DNA of 64,000 nucleotides from Euborellia annulipes (GCA_023213315.1 JAKCPI010005376.1:1-64000); one strand, 5' to 3'. Counted from the stretch's first letter, positions 45,430-57,302 are shown. The notes: generated by a model not told the origin, from the sequence alone. Made by a program: numbers and translations.

Positions 45430-45966
45430 TGGGGGCCCGCTGGTGTAGCGGGCTAGGGTGTCTGATTCTTCAAAGAAGATCCCTGTTCAAATCCTGGGCA
45501 TGCAGACTTTTTCATTAAAAAAAATATTTATTTAATGTAAACAAATTCTCAAGTAAGAACTAGATTTGGATATTGGATCTCACCACAATAGCCCCCAGGA
45601 AACTCTACGAGGAGAGGGAGTTCCTGTGACCGTCCTGTGGAAGGGACTTAAAGAAGGTTCTCTCTCAGTGATGCATTCTTCGAAAGGAGTAGGGTCACGC
45701 CGGTGCTGAGGGAGTTCCTCCTCAAACTAGGACATCGTCCCTAGCATAGTAGAGGTTGGAAGGTTGGAAAGGAACCAGAAATAAGGATTAGTTCACTAGA
45801 TAGAAATGAACGCAAGAGGAGTTAGAGTTAGGAAATAATGTAACTTCACGAGGTGCCTGTAGATGGCTACGGCCAGAGGCCGGTTGGGTTTGAGGTGTTT
45901 GTCATCGTGCACGATAGCACCTCGGGTAAATAAAGGGAATCCCGATAGGAATTTCAAATAATAAAT
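45430..45966 (+). mobile_element. SINE-1, nearly full-length reference copy
   Basis: The tRNA-like head GGCCCGCTGGTGTAGCGGGC (A box) has B box GTTCAAATCC at about 45488. It is followed by the AAATATTTATTTAATG linker and a 400-bp body with the recurring blocks CTCACCACAATAGCCC, ACGAGGAGAGGGAGTT, CTCTCAGTGATGCATTC and CTAGGACATC. The body ends GGTTTGAGGTGTTTG and then an AATAA-type tail. No open frame. This is the commonest repeat in the window. Confidence 0.85.
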
Positions 45967-46085
45967 AAAGCTTTATTTAACTATTGAACCACCAAAAAAA
46001 TTGAAATAGGGATGAAATTTAAATGGCCTCTGATACCAAAAAAAATTATATTTTTTAGGAAATGATGACGACTGGCTTGCTCAAT

Positions 46086-46124
46086 TTCTCAGTTTCGGTC
46101 ATCATTTGTGACCATCATCAGGCC
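46086..46124 (-). ncRNA. Hammerhead-like motif with perfect stem II
   Basis: CTGATGA, GGTCA/TGACC (5 of 5), GAAA, then CTGAG, where the UH site is missing. Probably decayed. Confidence 0.5.
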
Positions 46125-46139
46125 ATTTTACTTATCCCT

Positions 46140-47010
46140 CGTGTATGTTTGTTTGCCCTTATTGTAAAGATGGAGACACTGATATTTGTAATTATTTACT
46201 TAAATGATATAGTTTTATCTGTAATATTTTAGCTCACTTATTAATTTCTTCGAAGTTCCGTTTTCTAAATACTAAGCTCTTCCTTTTTTAATAGACCTTG
46301 TTAAAAACTATTATAGTTATCAATACCTACCTACGTTATTGTTTGATATTATGCTACGTTTTTTTTAAATTATTACAATCAAATTAAATTTAAATTCCCT
46401 GTAATATTTAAATTGATTTGAAATTTTAACAATGATATTTCGACACTCTTGTCTTTAGGAGTGATTTCTGAAATGAAGATGACACACGAGTATCGAACTA
46501 TTTATCCATTGTTATAATGTCAAATCACTGAAACTTATGACTTAGTGTTTTTTTTTTTATTGTTCTTATATACGTAATATTTCAACTAATTGGAGGACAC
46601 ATTTGCAGAATAATTATAAGCTTTCCTTGATGTCAACTTGATGACACACTTCAAGCTAATCCTATTAATAAAACCGAAATGTTAGCCGTGGACTGATTAT
46701 TTTTTTTTTTATTTTTCATTTGCTTCTCACCATCACAAATTATCATCAAAAAAAAAAAATCCAAAGAAATCTTTTTATTCTTATTATACTTATATAATTT
46801 ATTTATTCTTTGTCACCGTAACCAATTGTTACAAGAGTCTATCTTCATTGTTATTTAATGAGCAACACATTCTATTGAAGAAGATGAAGAAGGCAAAAAG
46901 AAATAAATTCGATATGGAGATTTTATTTTTTTATTTAATACAAAAAAAATAACGAATTATTTGCTTTTAAAGAATTCCCACGATTTAACACATAATGAGA
47001 ATTTTAGTTT
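46140..47010. other. AT-rich, no gene seen; decayed hammerhead-type scraps
   Basis: GATATTTCGACACTCTTGTC (46436) and GAAATGAAGATGACACACG (46480) look like a worn copy of the palindrome at 13088-13290. Confidence 0.4.
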
Positions 47011-47014
47011 CCCA

Positions 47015-47330
47015 TCTCAGGCAAATCTACGAGGAGAGGGAGTTGACATCCCGTTCTGTGGAAGGTACATAAAGAAGGTTTTCTCTCCATCAGTGATGCA
47101 TTTTGTTGAGGGAGTTCTTCCTCAAAGTAGGACATCCTCCCTAGCATAGAGGTTGGATAAAAAGAACCAGAAATAAGGATTAGCTCATTAAAATTAACTC
47201 AGAAGGAGGAGTTAGAGATGTAACTTCACGGGATGCTGGTAGATGGCCACGGCCAGAGGCTGGTTTGGTTTGAGGTGTGTGTCTTCGTGCACGAAAGCAC
47301 CTCGGGGATCTCAGTAGGAATTTCATTTAA
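47015..47330 (+). mobile_element. SINE-1 partial copy
   Basis: Body and end blocks from CTACGAGGAGAGGGAG to CACCTCGGGG. Confidence 0.75.
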
Positions 47331-47739
47331 CAATAATAATGAGAGTTTTAAAAGCAGTGATTAAGAAGTTTCACAGCCGATATAGTAGTATTATTTATAA
47401 AAAAAAAAAAAAAAAACACTTGTTATTTAATAAGATCACACGCTTTGTAGCTTGGAAAATAATCCTCCATTAATGCTCACTTCTTGATATCTCCTTTACC
47501 ATTCTTCTGCCAATCGAGACAAAAATAAACGATCCTTTTTAATCTTCTAAATGTAAAATTAAGCTAATTATTTTAAAAGGAAAAGAGGGATGATGATAAA
47601 AAAAAAAATTTAATCAAAAAATACTTTTCATGTTCAACAACATAAAAGAAGATAATAGAAGGTGATAAATGCACAAAGGATCATTTTATAGAGCTGGTGG
47701 CCTCAGATACCAAAAAATTTTGTTATTTTGTCGAACTCT

Positions 47740-48062
47740 TTTAAACTATTATATGAACGCCTAAAAAATGGATTTATGTGTTTTTATCAAAATCATTTGA
47801 ACGAATTTTGAGAAAATCTATAAAAACTGAATAAGCACATCAGTAAAGTACTAGTACTCTTTATTCTGTTTTGTTCAAAAAGCTTCGTGCCCCACAGGGG
47901 TATGTCAGTCAGGGTATTTCAATCCCGTAGCTCAAGTTTTTCATATTAAATAGAACACAGACACACACCCAAACAAACTCAATTTTTTGGACTCAATGGA
48001 CCTCAAAACGTGTATTTCGATCCAAATCTTGATATTCTTGACACAAATCCATTACTATGGAT
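47740..48062 (-). mobile_element. HR repeat, partial
   Basis: Body from AAAATGGATTTATG to TTGATATTCTTGACACAAAT; the end hairpin is missing. Confidence 0.7.
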
Positions 48063-48064
48063 AG

Positions 48065-48265
48065 AAGGAACCTGAAATAAGGATTAGTTCACTAGCTAGA
48101 GACAAAAGCATGAGGAGGAGTTAGAGATAGGAAATTATGTTACTTCACGGGGTGCCGGTAGATGTCTACGGCCTGAGGCCGGTGGGGTTTGAGGTGTGTC
48201 TTCGTGCACAGAAGCACTTCGGGTAAATAAACGGGGATCCCGATAGGCATTTCAAATAATAATAT
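48065..48265 (+). mobile_element. SINE-1 3' half
   Basis: Second half of the body and the end block only. It follows an HR copy directly. Confidence 0.72.
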
Positions 48266-48302
48266 TAAAGAATAAAAGAATTTCATCTACCGCCAATGAT
48301 TT

Positions 48303-48592
48303 ACTTCCCACACAGCACAAAATATTGCAGCAATGTTGCAGAAATATTGCGAATCTTGCTCAATATTGACAATATTGCAGCAACATTGATGCAATATTGC
48401 AAATCTTGGCAACATTGCTGCAATATTTCTCTGTCCGCCCTTTTGCAACATTGCAGAATTATTGCAGCAATGTTGCTGTTTGAGCTGCAATATTACATCA
48501 ATGTGTCTGCAATATTGTCAATATTGAGCAAGATTCGCAATATTTCTGCAAGATTGCTGCAATATTTGGTGCTGTGTGGGTTGCTGAGACTC
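48303..48592. mobile_element. Foldback element built from GCAATATTGC-like repeats
   Basis: The ends CCCACACAGCACAAAATATT and the inverse GGTGCTGTGTGGG enclose about 280 bp. The two arms (48304-48382 and 48510-48586) pair almost completely. Inside, GCAATATTGC, GCAACATTGC and close variants recur more than ten times. No coding potential. Several chance open frames on both strands. Confidence 0.75.
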
Positions 48593-48863
48593 ATTGACAG
48601 CTGCTCAGTGAGAATAAATTTTATTAATTATTATATCAATTGTCTATTAATTTTTTTTTTTCTATAACTGAAAATGTTGAGAAATTAACAATGAAAAATT
48701 AATAATATAAGAGTTCGAATCTCTGTTTTGAAATACGATAATTTAAAATATATATTTAAAAAAAATAAATAAAGTTTCCATTAGGCCTTAATGGGTTAAA
48801 TTGTAAGCATTTGATTGAATCCCCAGAATGTGGGGGACTCGATATTAAATAATATATAAAAAT

Positions 48864-49540
48864 CTGGTGTGACTGGCGCACAGCACACAACTTTCTCTTA
48901 CCTTCGGTAATCGAAAGTTGTGTTCTGTGCTTGTCACACCAGATTTTTTGTGTCGAAATATATTTAGTTTCCGCCAATATATTAGAATTTAAGATGTCAA
49001 ATTTATAAACATGGGAAAATATTTATATTTTGTTACCATGGCAACCATTTCTCCTATCTTTCCTATGAAATACAAGAGTAAAGTGTGCTTCAAACAATTT
49101 TGAGGGCAAAACGAGAATATACATTTGAAAGAGCATCTAAAAAATAATTGATTTTTGAATTTTAATCAAAATCGTTAGAGCGAATTTTGAGAAAATCGAA
49201 AAAAACTGAAAAAGTACATCAGTAAAGTACTAGTACTCTTTGGCCAATTTTGATTAAAAGCTTATTTTTCCGGTCCCGGGAGGTATTTAACTTAAATATA
49301 AAATTTCATCCTCCTAGCTCAATTCCTTCATGCTTAAAATTGAACACACACACACCCACCCACACACACACACACACCCACCCACACACAGACAGACCAT
49401 GTCGCGAAAACCACTTTTTTGGATTCAGGGGACCTCAAAACGTGAAGATCCATCAAAATCTCGACATCGAATTTTTGACATGAATCCAATACTTTCTCTC
49501 TATATATATATTACATATATACATAGGTAAGAGAAAGTAA
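48864..49540 (-). mobile_element. HR repeat, complete
   Basis: The right-end hairpin AAAATCTGGTGTGACTGGCG pairs with its partner up to 48953. Then come the body, a CA/CCCA microsatellite at 49345-49390, and a left-end hairpin (ACTTTCTCTC/AGAGAAAGTA around 49492-49536). Confidence 0.8.
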
Positions 49541-49844
49541 AAAGGTAAAATGATATGATTTTGTATAGAAAATTATAAGGAGTGGGCGTCAAATTAAATT
49601 TTGCTCCCCCTAAAAAATCTCCTAGTTCCGGCCCTGCCCTAGGGAGGAAAACGCTGGTTTAAATAAATGACCCATTAAATCTTAAAAAAAAGTATTTTTT
49701 TTAAATTTGTTTAAGGTATTTTTTGGCATCTTAGGCCATTTAGGCCCTATTTATTTCAATTGAATTAAGATTAGACTTAAACGATACTCGTATATAATTA
49801 ATATATTTATTTGGTCCGGAACTAACAAAGAGATTTTTTTTTAA

Positions 49845-50165
49845 ACACACATTTTTCTCATTCTCATTCATACTCACATTCACACAGTCTTTTCGGCAAC
49901 TTAGGCCATTTAAGACTTTTAACGATACTCGTATGTTTAAATATATCTATTGGGGGTCCAGGCATTTCTATTTAAGCCCTTAGGTATCCAAATGGCTTAA
50001 TTCCAGATGGATTAAATAATAAAAATGCCTGGACCCTAATATATATAAATTCATAAATAACGGTTATCGTAAATGTCTTATATGGCCTGAGCTGCCGAAA
50101 AGACAGTGTGAATGTGTGTGTGAGTGTGAGTGTGAATGAGAAAAAAAAGTGTGAATGTTTTTTTA
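49845..50165. mobile_element. Two SINE-2 copies, head to head
   Basis: A minus-strand copy (49845-49990) and a plus-strand copy (about 50010-50165) meet at their body regions; both heads are mostly lost. A further minus-strand head piece lies at 50186-50228, where it runs into an HR copy. Confidence 0.75.
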
Positions 50166-50225
50166 TTGTAAAAAAAAAAAAAAATGGCTTAATTAAAATC
50201 ATCAGACTGTCTGTGGTTCGAACCC

Positions 50226-50862
50226 GCACGAAGTTGTGTACTGTGCTTGTCACACCAGATTTTTTGTGTCGACATGTATTTAGTTCCCGACAGTACGGAA
50301 CATATGAATTCAGATGTAAAATTTATAAGTATGGGAAAATATTTATATTTTGTTACCATGGCAACCATTTCTCCTATCCTTCCCTATGAAATACAAGAGT
50401 AAAGTGGTCTTCAGAAGATTTCAATCGCAAAATGAGAATATACATTTTAAAGAGCATCTAAAAAATGATTGATTTTTGAATTTAAAAAAAAAATCGTTGG
50501 AGCAAATTTTGAGAAAATCGAAAAAAACTGAAAAAGTACATCAGTAAAGTACTAGTACTCTTTGGCCGATTTTGATTAAAAGCTTATTTTTCCGGTCCAG
50601 GAGGATGTTTAACTTAAATATAAAATTTCAGCCTCATAGCTCAATTCCTTCATGCTTAAAATTGAACACAGACACACCCACACACACACCCACCCACCCA
50701 CACACACACAGACAGACCATGTCGCGAAAACCACTTTTTTGGATTCAGGGGACCTCAAAACGTGAAGATCCATCAAAATCTCGACATCGAATTTTTGACA
50801 TGAATCCAATACTTTCTCTCTATATATATATTACATATATACATAGGTAAGAGAAAGTAAAA
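50226..50862 (-). mobile_element. HR repeat, nearly complete
   Basis: About 95% alike by eye to 48864-49540; the outer half of the end hairpin is missing. The CA microsatellite is at 50666-50712. Confidence 0.8.
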
Positions 50863-51324
50863 ATAAGAGATGCTAATTGTTAGACTTGTTGTTGTTGCTA
50901 TATCTGAATTTGTGTAATTAAAATCCAAGTTAATGAATTAATTAAAGAGGATCCAGATTCCTCGTGCAGGTCGTAAGGGGATGGATGGATTTTAATTGGT
51001 TCTAATTAAATGTCAATTAGGAAAATTCATTTTTAATGGTCCTGAAAATTAAGATAATAGAGAAGAATTTATTTTTTTTTTGCCCAGTAAAAATAAATAC
51101 TAATAGGCCTAATGAAATATATAGGTTATGTTAATTAAAAGAGAGAATGTTGCTTTTAATTACAAACTAGTTAATTTTTTTTAAATTAATATAAACAAGT
51201 AGTTTTATTTCAATTTTTAGTTAAGAGCAAAAAAAAAAATCACGTTTTTAAATTTTATCAAATCGTCCTCTATTCATTAATAGTTCAAAACATCACTTTC
51301 TTCTATCTAAATGTTTGATATATA

Positions 51325-51560
51325 GAGAGGGAGTTGCTGTGGATTGGAATATTGAATCTCACCACAATAGCCCCCCAACATACGAGGAGTGGAAGTTACT
51401 GTGACATGCTGTTCTGTGGATGGTTCCCTCTCAGTGATGCATTCTTCGAAAAGAGTACTGGTAGGTTATACGTCCCTCCTCAATCTAGGACAGCCTCCCT
51501 AGTATTGAAGAGGTTGGATAAAAGGAACCGAGGGACTATAAATTAGAAGTTCGTTATCTA
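51325..51560 (+). mobile_element. SINE-1 decayed partial copy
   Basis: Body blocks such as CTCACCACAATAGCCCCC and CCCTCTCAGTGATGCATTC can be recognised with several small deletions. Confidence 0.7.
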
Positions 51561-51628
51561 GAAAGAACGCAAAAATTTTTTTTAAAACCCTTTTCGACTA
51601 CTGTGGCCATTTAGGGGTTATAATTTTT

Positions 51629-51772
51629 ACTTTCTCTTACCTATGTATATATGTAATATATATATAGAGAGAAAGTATTGGATTCATGTCAAAAATTCGA
51701 TGTCGAGATTTTGATGGATCTTCACGTTTTGAGGTCCCCTGAGTCCAAAAAAGTGGTTTTCGCGACATGGTC

Positions 51773-51821
<49 letters not shown>

Positions 51822-52318
51822 GTGTTCAATTTTAAGCATGAAGGAATTGAGCTACGAGGTTGAAATTTTATATTTAAGTTAAACACCCCCGGGACCGGAA
51901 AAATAAGCTTTTAATCAAAATCGGCCAAAGAGTACTAGTACTTTACTGATGTACTTTTTCAGTTTTTTTCGATTTTCTCAAAATTTGCTCCAACGATTTT
52001 TTTTTAAATTCAAAAATCAATTATTTTTTAGATGCTCTTTTAAATGTATATTCTCATTTTGCAATTGAAATCTTCTGAAGACCACTTTACTCTTGTATTT
52101 CATAGGGAAGATAGGAGAAATGGTTGCCATGGTAACAAAATATAAATATTTTCCCATACTTATAAATTTTACATCTGAATTCAAATGTTCCGTACTGTCG
52201 GGAACTAAATATATGTCGACACAAAAAATCTGGTGTGACAAGCACAGAACACAACTTTCGATTACCGAAGGTAAGAGAAAGTTGTGTGCTGTGCGCCAGT
52301 CACACCAGATTTTTGGAT
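51629..52318 (+). mobile_element. HR repeat, complete
   Basis: Both end hairpins are present, with (TG)n at 51777-51813. The right end (CACACCAGATTTTT) runs directly into the poly-C minisatellite. Confidence 0.82.
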
Positions 52319-52319
52319 T

Positions 52320-54330
52320 TTAGATTCTTGAATATATATCTTTCAAGTGGTTTAAAGTTTTTTTTTGTTGTTTTTAGCCCCCCCCCCCCCCCGAATTTTA
52401 AATTCTTCTATAGTAAATATCTTTCAAGTGGTTTAAAGTTTGTTTTTTTTTAGCCCCCCGAATTTTAAATTCTTCTATTTCTTCAAATATGAATATGCTT
52501 TTTGGATTTTAGATTCTTGAATAAATATCTTTCAAGTGGTTTAAAGTTTTTTTTTACCCCCCCCCCGAATTTTAAATTCTTCTATTTCTACAATTATGAA
52601 CATGCTTTTTCCGATTTAAAATTCTTGAGTAAATATCTTTCAAGTGGTTTAAAGTTTTTTTTTGTTGTTTTTAGCCCTCCCCACCCCCCGCCGAATTTTA
52701 AATTCTTCTATTTCTTCAAATATGAACATGCTTTTTCGGATTTAAAATTCTTGAATAAATATCTTTCAAGTCGTTTAAAGTTTTTTTTTGTTGTTTTTAG
52801 CCCCCCCCCCCGACTTAAGTAAATATCTTTCAAGTGGTTTAAAGTTTTTTTTGTTGTTTTTAGCCCCCCCCCCCGAATTTTAAATTCTTCTATTTCTACA
52901 ATTATGAACATGCTTTTTCGGATTTAAAATTCTTGAGTAAATATCTTTCAAGTCGTTTAAAGTTTTTTTTTGTTGTTTTTAGCCCCCCCCCCCGACTTAA
53001 GTAAATATCTTTCAAGTGGTTTAAAGTTTTTTTGTTGTTTTTAGCCCCCCCCCGAATTTTAAATTCTTCTATTTCTACAATTATGAACATGCTTTTTCGG
53101 ATTTAAAATTCTTGAATAAATATCTTTCAAGTCGTTTAAAGTTTTTTTTTGTTGTTTTTAGCCCCCCCCCCCGACTTAAGTAAATATCTTTCAAGTGGTT
53201 TAAAGTTTTTTTTGTTGTTTTTAGCCCCCCCCGAATTTTAAATTCTTCTATTTCTACAATTATGAACATGCTTTTTCGGATTTAAAATTCTTGAATATAT
53301 ATCTTTCAAGTGGTTTAAAGTTTTTTTTTGTTGTTTTTAGCCCCCCCCCCCGAATTTTAAATTCTTCTATAGTAAATATCTTTCAAGTGGTTTAAAGTTT
53401 GTTTTTTTTAGCCCCCCCCCCCCGAATTTTAAATTCTTCTATTTCTTCAAATATGAATATGCTTTTTGGATTTTAGATTCTTGAATAAATATCTTTCAAG
53501 TGGTTTAAAGTTTTTTTTACCCCCCCCCCCCGAATTTTAAATTTTTCTATTTCTACAATTATGAACATGCTTTTTCGGATTTAAAATTCTTGAATATATA
53601 TCTTTCAAGTGGTTTAAAGTTTTTTTTTAGCCCCCCCTTCCTAAATTTTAAATTCTTCTATTTCTTCAATTATGAACATGATTTTTTGGATTTAAAATTC
53701 TTGAATAAATATCTTTCAAGTGGTTTAAAGTTTTTTTTTAGCCCCCCCCCCCCTCTAAATTTTAAATTCTTCTATTTCTTCAAATATGAACATGATTTTT
53801 TGGATTTAAGATTCTTGAATAAATATCTTTCAAGATGTTTAAAATTTTTTTTTACCCCCCCACCTCCCCGAATTTAAAATTCTTCTATTTCTTCAAATAT
53901 GAACATGCTTTTTTGGATTTAAAATTCTTGAGTAAATATCTTTCAAGTGGTTTAAAGTTTGTTTTTTTTTAGCCTCCCCCCCCCCGAATTTTAAATTCTT
54001 CTATTTCTTCAAATATGAATATGCTTTTTGGATTTTAGATTCTTGAATAAATATCTTTCAAGTGGTTTAAAGTTTTTTTTTACCCCCCCCCCCCCCGAAT
54101 TTTAAATTCTTCTATTTCTACAATTATGAACATGCTTTTTCCGATTTAAAATTCTTGAGTAAATATCTTTCAAGTGGTTTAAATTTTTTTTTGAGCCCCC
54201 CCCCCCCCCCGAATTTTTTGTTCTTCTATTACTTCAAATATGAACATTCTTTTTTTTAAATATCTTTCAAGTGGTTTAAAGTTTTTTGTGTAATGCCCCC
54301 CCCCCCCGAATTTTTTATTCTTATATTTCT
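52320..54330 (+). repeat. Minisatellite array with poly-C tracts
   Basis: About 20 units of 65-120 bp, each with AAATATCTTTCAAGTGGTTT, AAAGTTTTTTTT, an optional GTTGTTTTTAG, a run of 7-15 C, GAATTTTAAATTCTTCTATT and TATGAACATGCTTTTT. Long and short units alternate in part of the array (52800-53280). One stray unit lies at 54675-54715. All open frames here are artefacts of the repeat. Confidence 0.9.
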
Positions 54331-55239
54331 ATGTGATGTGCCTCTTAACAATATTCGATTTTTTGCCCATACCATGAAAACCGTTGGTTTTACTAAAGAA
54401 TGTTAAAGGACTTTTTCTTAGTAAATTTAATGCTCTTCAAAAAATTACTGATAAACTTTTTTTGTTGGACTAACGTTCTAGGAGTTACAGATGTTAATAG
54501 TCAAATTTAGGGGAATTGATGAACTTTAGGGCCGATGAGGCAGGTCTTATCGTTATCCGATCGAGCTCAAACTTTCTCAATCTACTTTTTACACCAATTG
54601 TCAACTTTTAAGAGGTTCCCGCCGAAAATACAGCCAAAACAATTTTCTCCCCTTATACCTTACAACCACCCTAATGAACATGCTTTTTTGGGTTTAAAAT
54701 TACTGAATAAATATTTGCCGAAGAAGCGAAAATGCAGCATATATGTAGGAACGAAAATAATTTTTCTGGTACGGTTAAATGTGGCCAGAATATAGACATT
54801 ATAGCTGGTATGATCCAAATACGCCTTACAAAATGATCCTGTATTACAAAAGAGCGCTTTTTTAAGAAAGTACCTTACAGCTATTTACTATTTCTGTAAT
54901 TGGCCCTTTATTTAACACAATAAATAAAGAAATAAAATATTTAGTCACTACTTATCTTCGTGATAGTAATAAATTCATATCATTTTATAATTTGCAAATT
55001 ACGTTTATTACCTTAGCGTGATTTCCTAAGCTTTTTCGAAATTCTATTTTTAAGAGCATTAAATTCTCATTTTGGAGTTTTTTTTTTATATTCACTTTTT
55101 AAAGTGTTGAGATATCAATTTGTTTTTGCGGTAAAGAAGAATCGAAGCATTGAGAATTGACCACGAGTTAAGAACGTTTAAGGTCCGTGAATTTCAGGTT
55201 TTCAACGATGGCCGTCCAAGAAACATGCTCGCATGTACC
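54331..55239. other. Unique-looking DNA between minisatellite and Helitron end
   Basis: No gene recognised. It may be Helitron interior, since a matching 5' end was not found. The open frame at 54535-54795 is not protein-like. Confidence 0.4.
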
Positions 55240-55369
55240 AAATTTGCCCGCCGAAGGCGGGCAATTGCTCGCCGAAGGCGAGCAAAGCTCGCCGGCAGGC
55301 GAGCTTGGGAGTCCAGGGGCGAAGCCCCCATATGCTGTGAGGTTCGCCGAAGGCGAACGCTGCGGCTAG
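55240..55369 (+). mobile_element. Helitron-type 3' end with a run of GC hairpins
   Basis: GTTCGCC-GAA-GGCGAAC (55342-55358), then GCTGCGG and CTAG at 55366-55369 followed by T. A hairpin a few bases before CTRR with a T next to it is the Helitron 3' signature. Three or four more GC hairpins with GAA or similar loops precede it (55246-55262, 55267-55283, about 55286-55305, 55316-55328). I could not find a matching 5' TC end. Related decayed hairpins occur at 61795-61812 and 62741-62785. Confidence 0.62.
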
Positions 55370-55747
55370 TTATTTATAATTATTAATCGCAAATAGATTG
55401 TGTTGCTGAGCGCGCCTAATTACTAATAAAAAACATTTAAACTAATTATTATTTGGTGTAGATAATAATATCTCTGAGGCGAGATAGAGAAAAAGCTCTT
55501 ACCGTTTCGGTTATGAGTGGTGCTTTTTGCTAATGGCAAGTTTGTCAAAAAAGAAAAGGAGACGACGACGTTGGTGGTGTACTAATCTATTTAAAAAACA
55601 GAATGGTAGTGAAATTGTGATGGACTTGAGGTCGCAACAAATAAACGGTCAATATAAGAATTTTACTCGAATGTCAGAGATTATTTGTCAAGTCTATTTA
55701 ATATAAAAATAATAAATTTTAATATCAATTTATATTTTATATAATTT

Positions 55748-56434
55748 TTTACTTTCTCTTACCTATGTATATATGTAATATATACTGTATATAGAGAGAA
55801 AGTATTGGATTCATGTCAAAAATTCGATGTCGAGATTTTGATCGATCTTCACGTTTTGAGGTCCCCTGAATCCAAAAAAGTGGTTTTCGCGACATGGTCT
55901 GTCTGTGGGTGGGTGGGTGGGGTGTGTGTGTGTGTGTGTGTTCAATTTTAAGCATGAAGGAATTGAGCTACGAGGTTGAAATTTTATATTAAAGTTAAAC
56001 ACCCCTCGGGACCGGAAAAATAAGCTTTTAATCAAAATCGGCCAAAGAGTACTAGTACTTTACTGATGTACTTTTTCAGTTTTTTCGATTTTCTCAAAAT
56101 TTGCTCCAACGATTTTTTTTAAAATTCAAAAATCAATTATTTTTTAGATGCTCTTTAAAATGTATATTCTCATTTTGCAATTGAAATCTTCTGAAGACCA
56201 CTTTACTCTTGTACTCCATAGAAAAGATAGGAGATATGGTTGCCATGGTAACAAAATAAAAATATTTTGCCATACTTATAAATTTTACAACTTGAAAATC
56301 GAATGTACCGTACTGTCGGAAACTAAATACATGTCGACACCAAAAAATCTGGTGAGACAAGCACAGTACACAACTTTCGATTACCGAAGGTAAGAGAAAG
56401 TTGTGTGCTGTGCGCCAGTCACACCAGATTTTTA
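55748..56434 (+). mobile_element. HR repeat, complete
   Basis: Both end hairpins are present, with (GGGT)n/(TG)n at 55905-55940. It is followed within 10 bp by the TIR element at 56442. Confidence 0.82.
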
Positions 56435-56441
56435 TATAATA

Positions 56442-57167
56442 GGTTTGTTTGTTTCAAGCCCGACGTGGATGGACACAAGTAGCCCAAGCCCACATTTCCC
56501 CAGATACACGCCTTCCCACCTGCTTCCCAAGCCCTTGCTTTGTGAAAACCAAGATAGTCCACAGGCTACTCTTGGATGCTCTTGGGCTGTTCTGGGGTGT
56601 GCTTGGGCTGCCCAAAACCCTACCAGACAAAACCCGACTCGCACGTTTTCCTTCAATTAGCATATGTCCCCGCCTACTTGTCGATAAAGTAGTAAGCCAC
56701 TTTACCACCCTAAAAACTCAATAACCTTAAGGTAGCAACTCTTCGAAGCGAACATGTGTTTTTTCTAAAAAATTGTACCGCGCTAACTTGTCGCTAACTT
56801 CAACCTGTAGAAAAACGCCGCCATTTTGTACTTTCTCTTACCCTATATTTACACATGCTCTGAATCACGTGTAAATTTTGGCGTCCACTGGCACCCAAAG
56901 CGAGAAAATCAAACACCTGGGAGCGGGCAAGTGCTTACCAGGCTCCGCCCACTTGCTTGAAAGGAACACTAGGGAACTTGCCCATGGATGCTCAATTTTG
57001 AACCAAACACCGGGAATTACCCAAGGATAGATTGGATAGAATCAAACTAAGAGGAATTTACCCTAACTCCGCCCACTTTTTCTAATCATACAACGTTTTA
57101 AGCACATTTCGAGCAATGGGCATCCAATGTACATCCAATTGCGAAAAACGAACAAACCTAATAATAT
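56442..57167. mobile_element. TIR element of about 725 bp, non-coding
   Basis: The ends TAGGTTTGTTTGTTT and its approximate inverse AACGAACAAACCTA point inward. The inside is GC-richer than the surroundings, with short direct repeats (CCGCCCACTT, GCTTGGGCT). The target duplication is unclear in AT-rich flanks (TAATA possible). The open frames inside do not resemble proteins. Confidence 0.6.
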
Positions 57168-57187
57168 ACGTATTTAGAATACAAAGT

Positions 57188-57302
57188 ACCGATGGGTACC
57201 GGTGAACGTTCCATGAGTGCTTGGAATCACCAATCCCGAGCTTTGCTTAACCTCAACGATTTTGGTGACTGTTGCTCTTTTCCGTTGCCAGGCCCCCCGG
57301 CG
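57188..57302 (-). mobile_element. SINE-4 copy, apparently 5S rRNA-derived
   Basis: The minus strand shows GAGGTTAAGCAAAGCTCGGG and GATTGGTGATTCCAAGCAC, close to the GAAGTTAAGCAACGTCGGGC and GATGGGTGACCGCCTGGG blocks of 5S rRNA. It lacks about 20 bp present in the copy at 62323. Confidence 0.58.

Noticed and set aside
52502..54000. Several open frames on both strands in the minisatellite
   Set aside because: Direct consequence of the repeat unit; the same peptide recurs with each unit and frames break at every change in C-run length.
52320..54330. CRISPR array
   Set aside because: Units are of variable length and all parts are repeated; there are no unique spacers, and the organism is a eukaryote.
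55240..55369. Bacterial contamination joined to the contig
   Set aside because: Only 130 bp are GC-rich, both sides are continuous with local AT-rich DNA, and it ends in a Helitron-type signature.
56403..56724. Overlapping open frames as a gene
   Set aside because: They lie inside a TIR element, overlap on both strands and show no domain or conserved motif.
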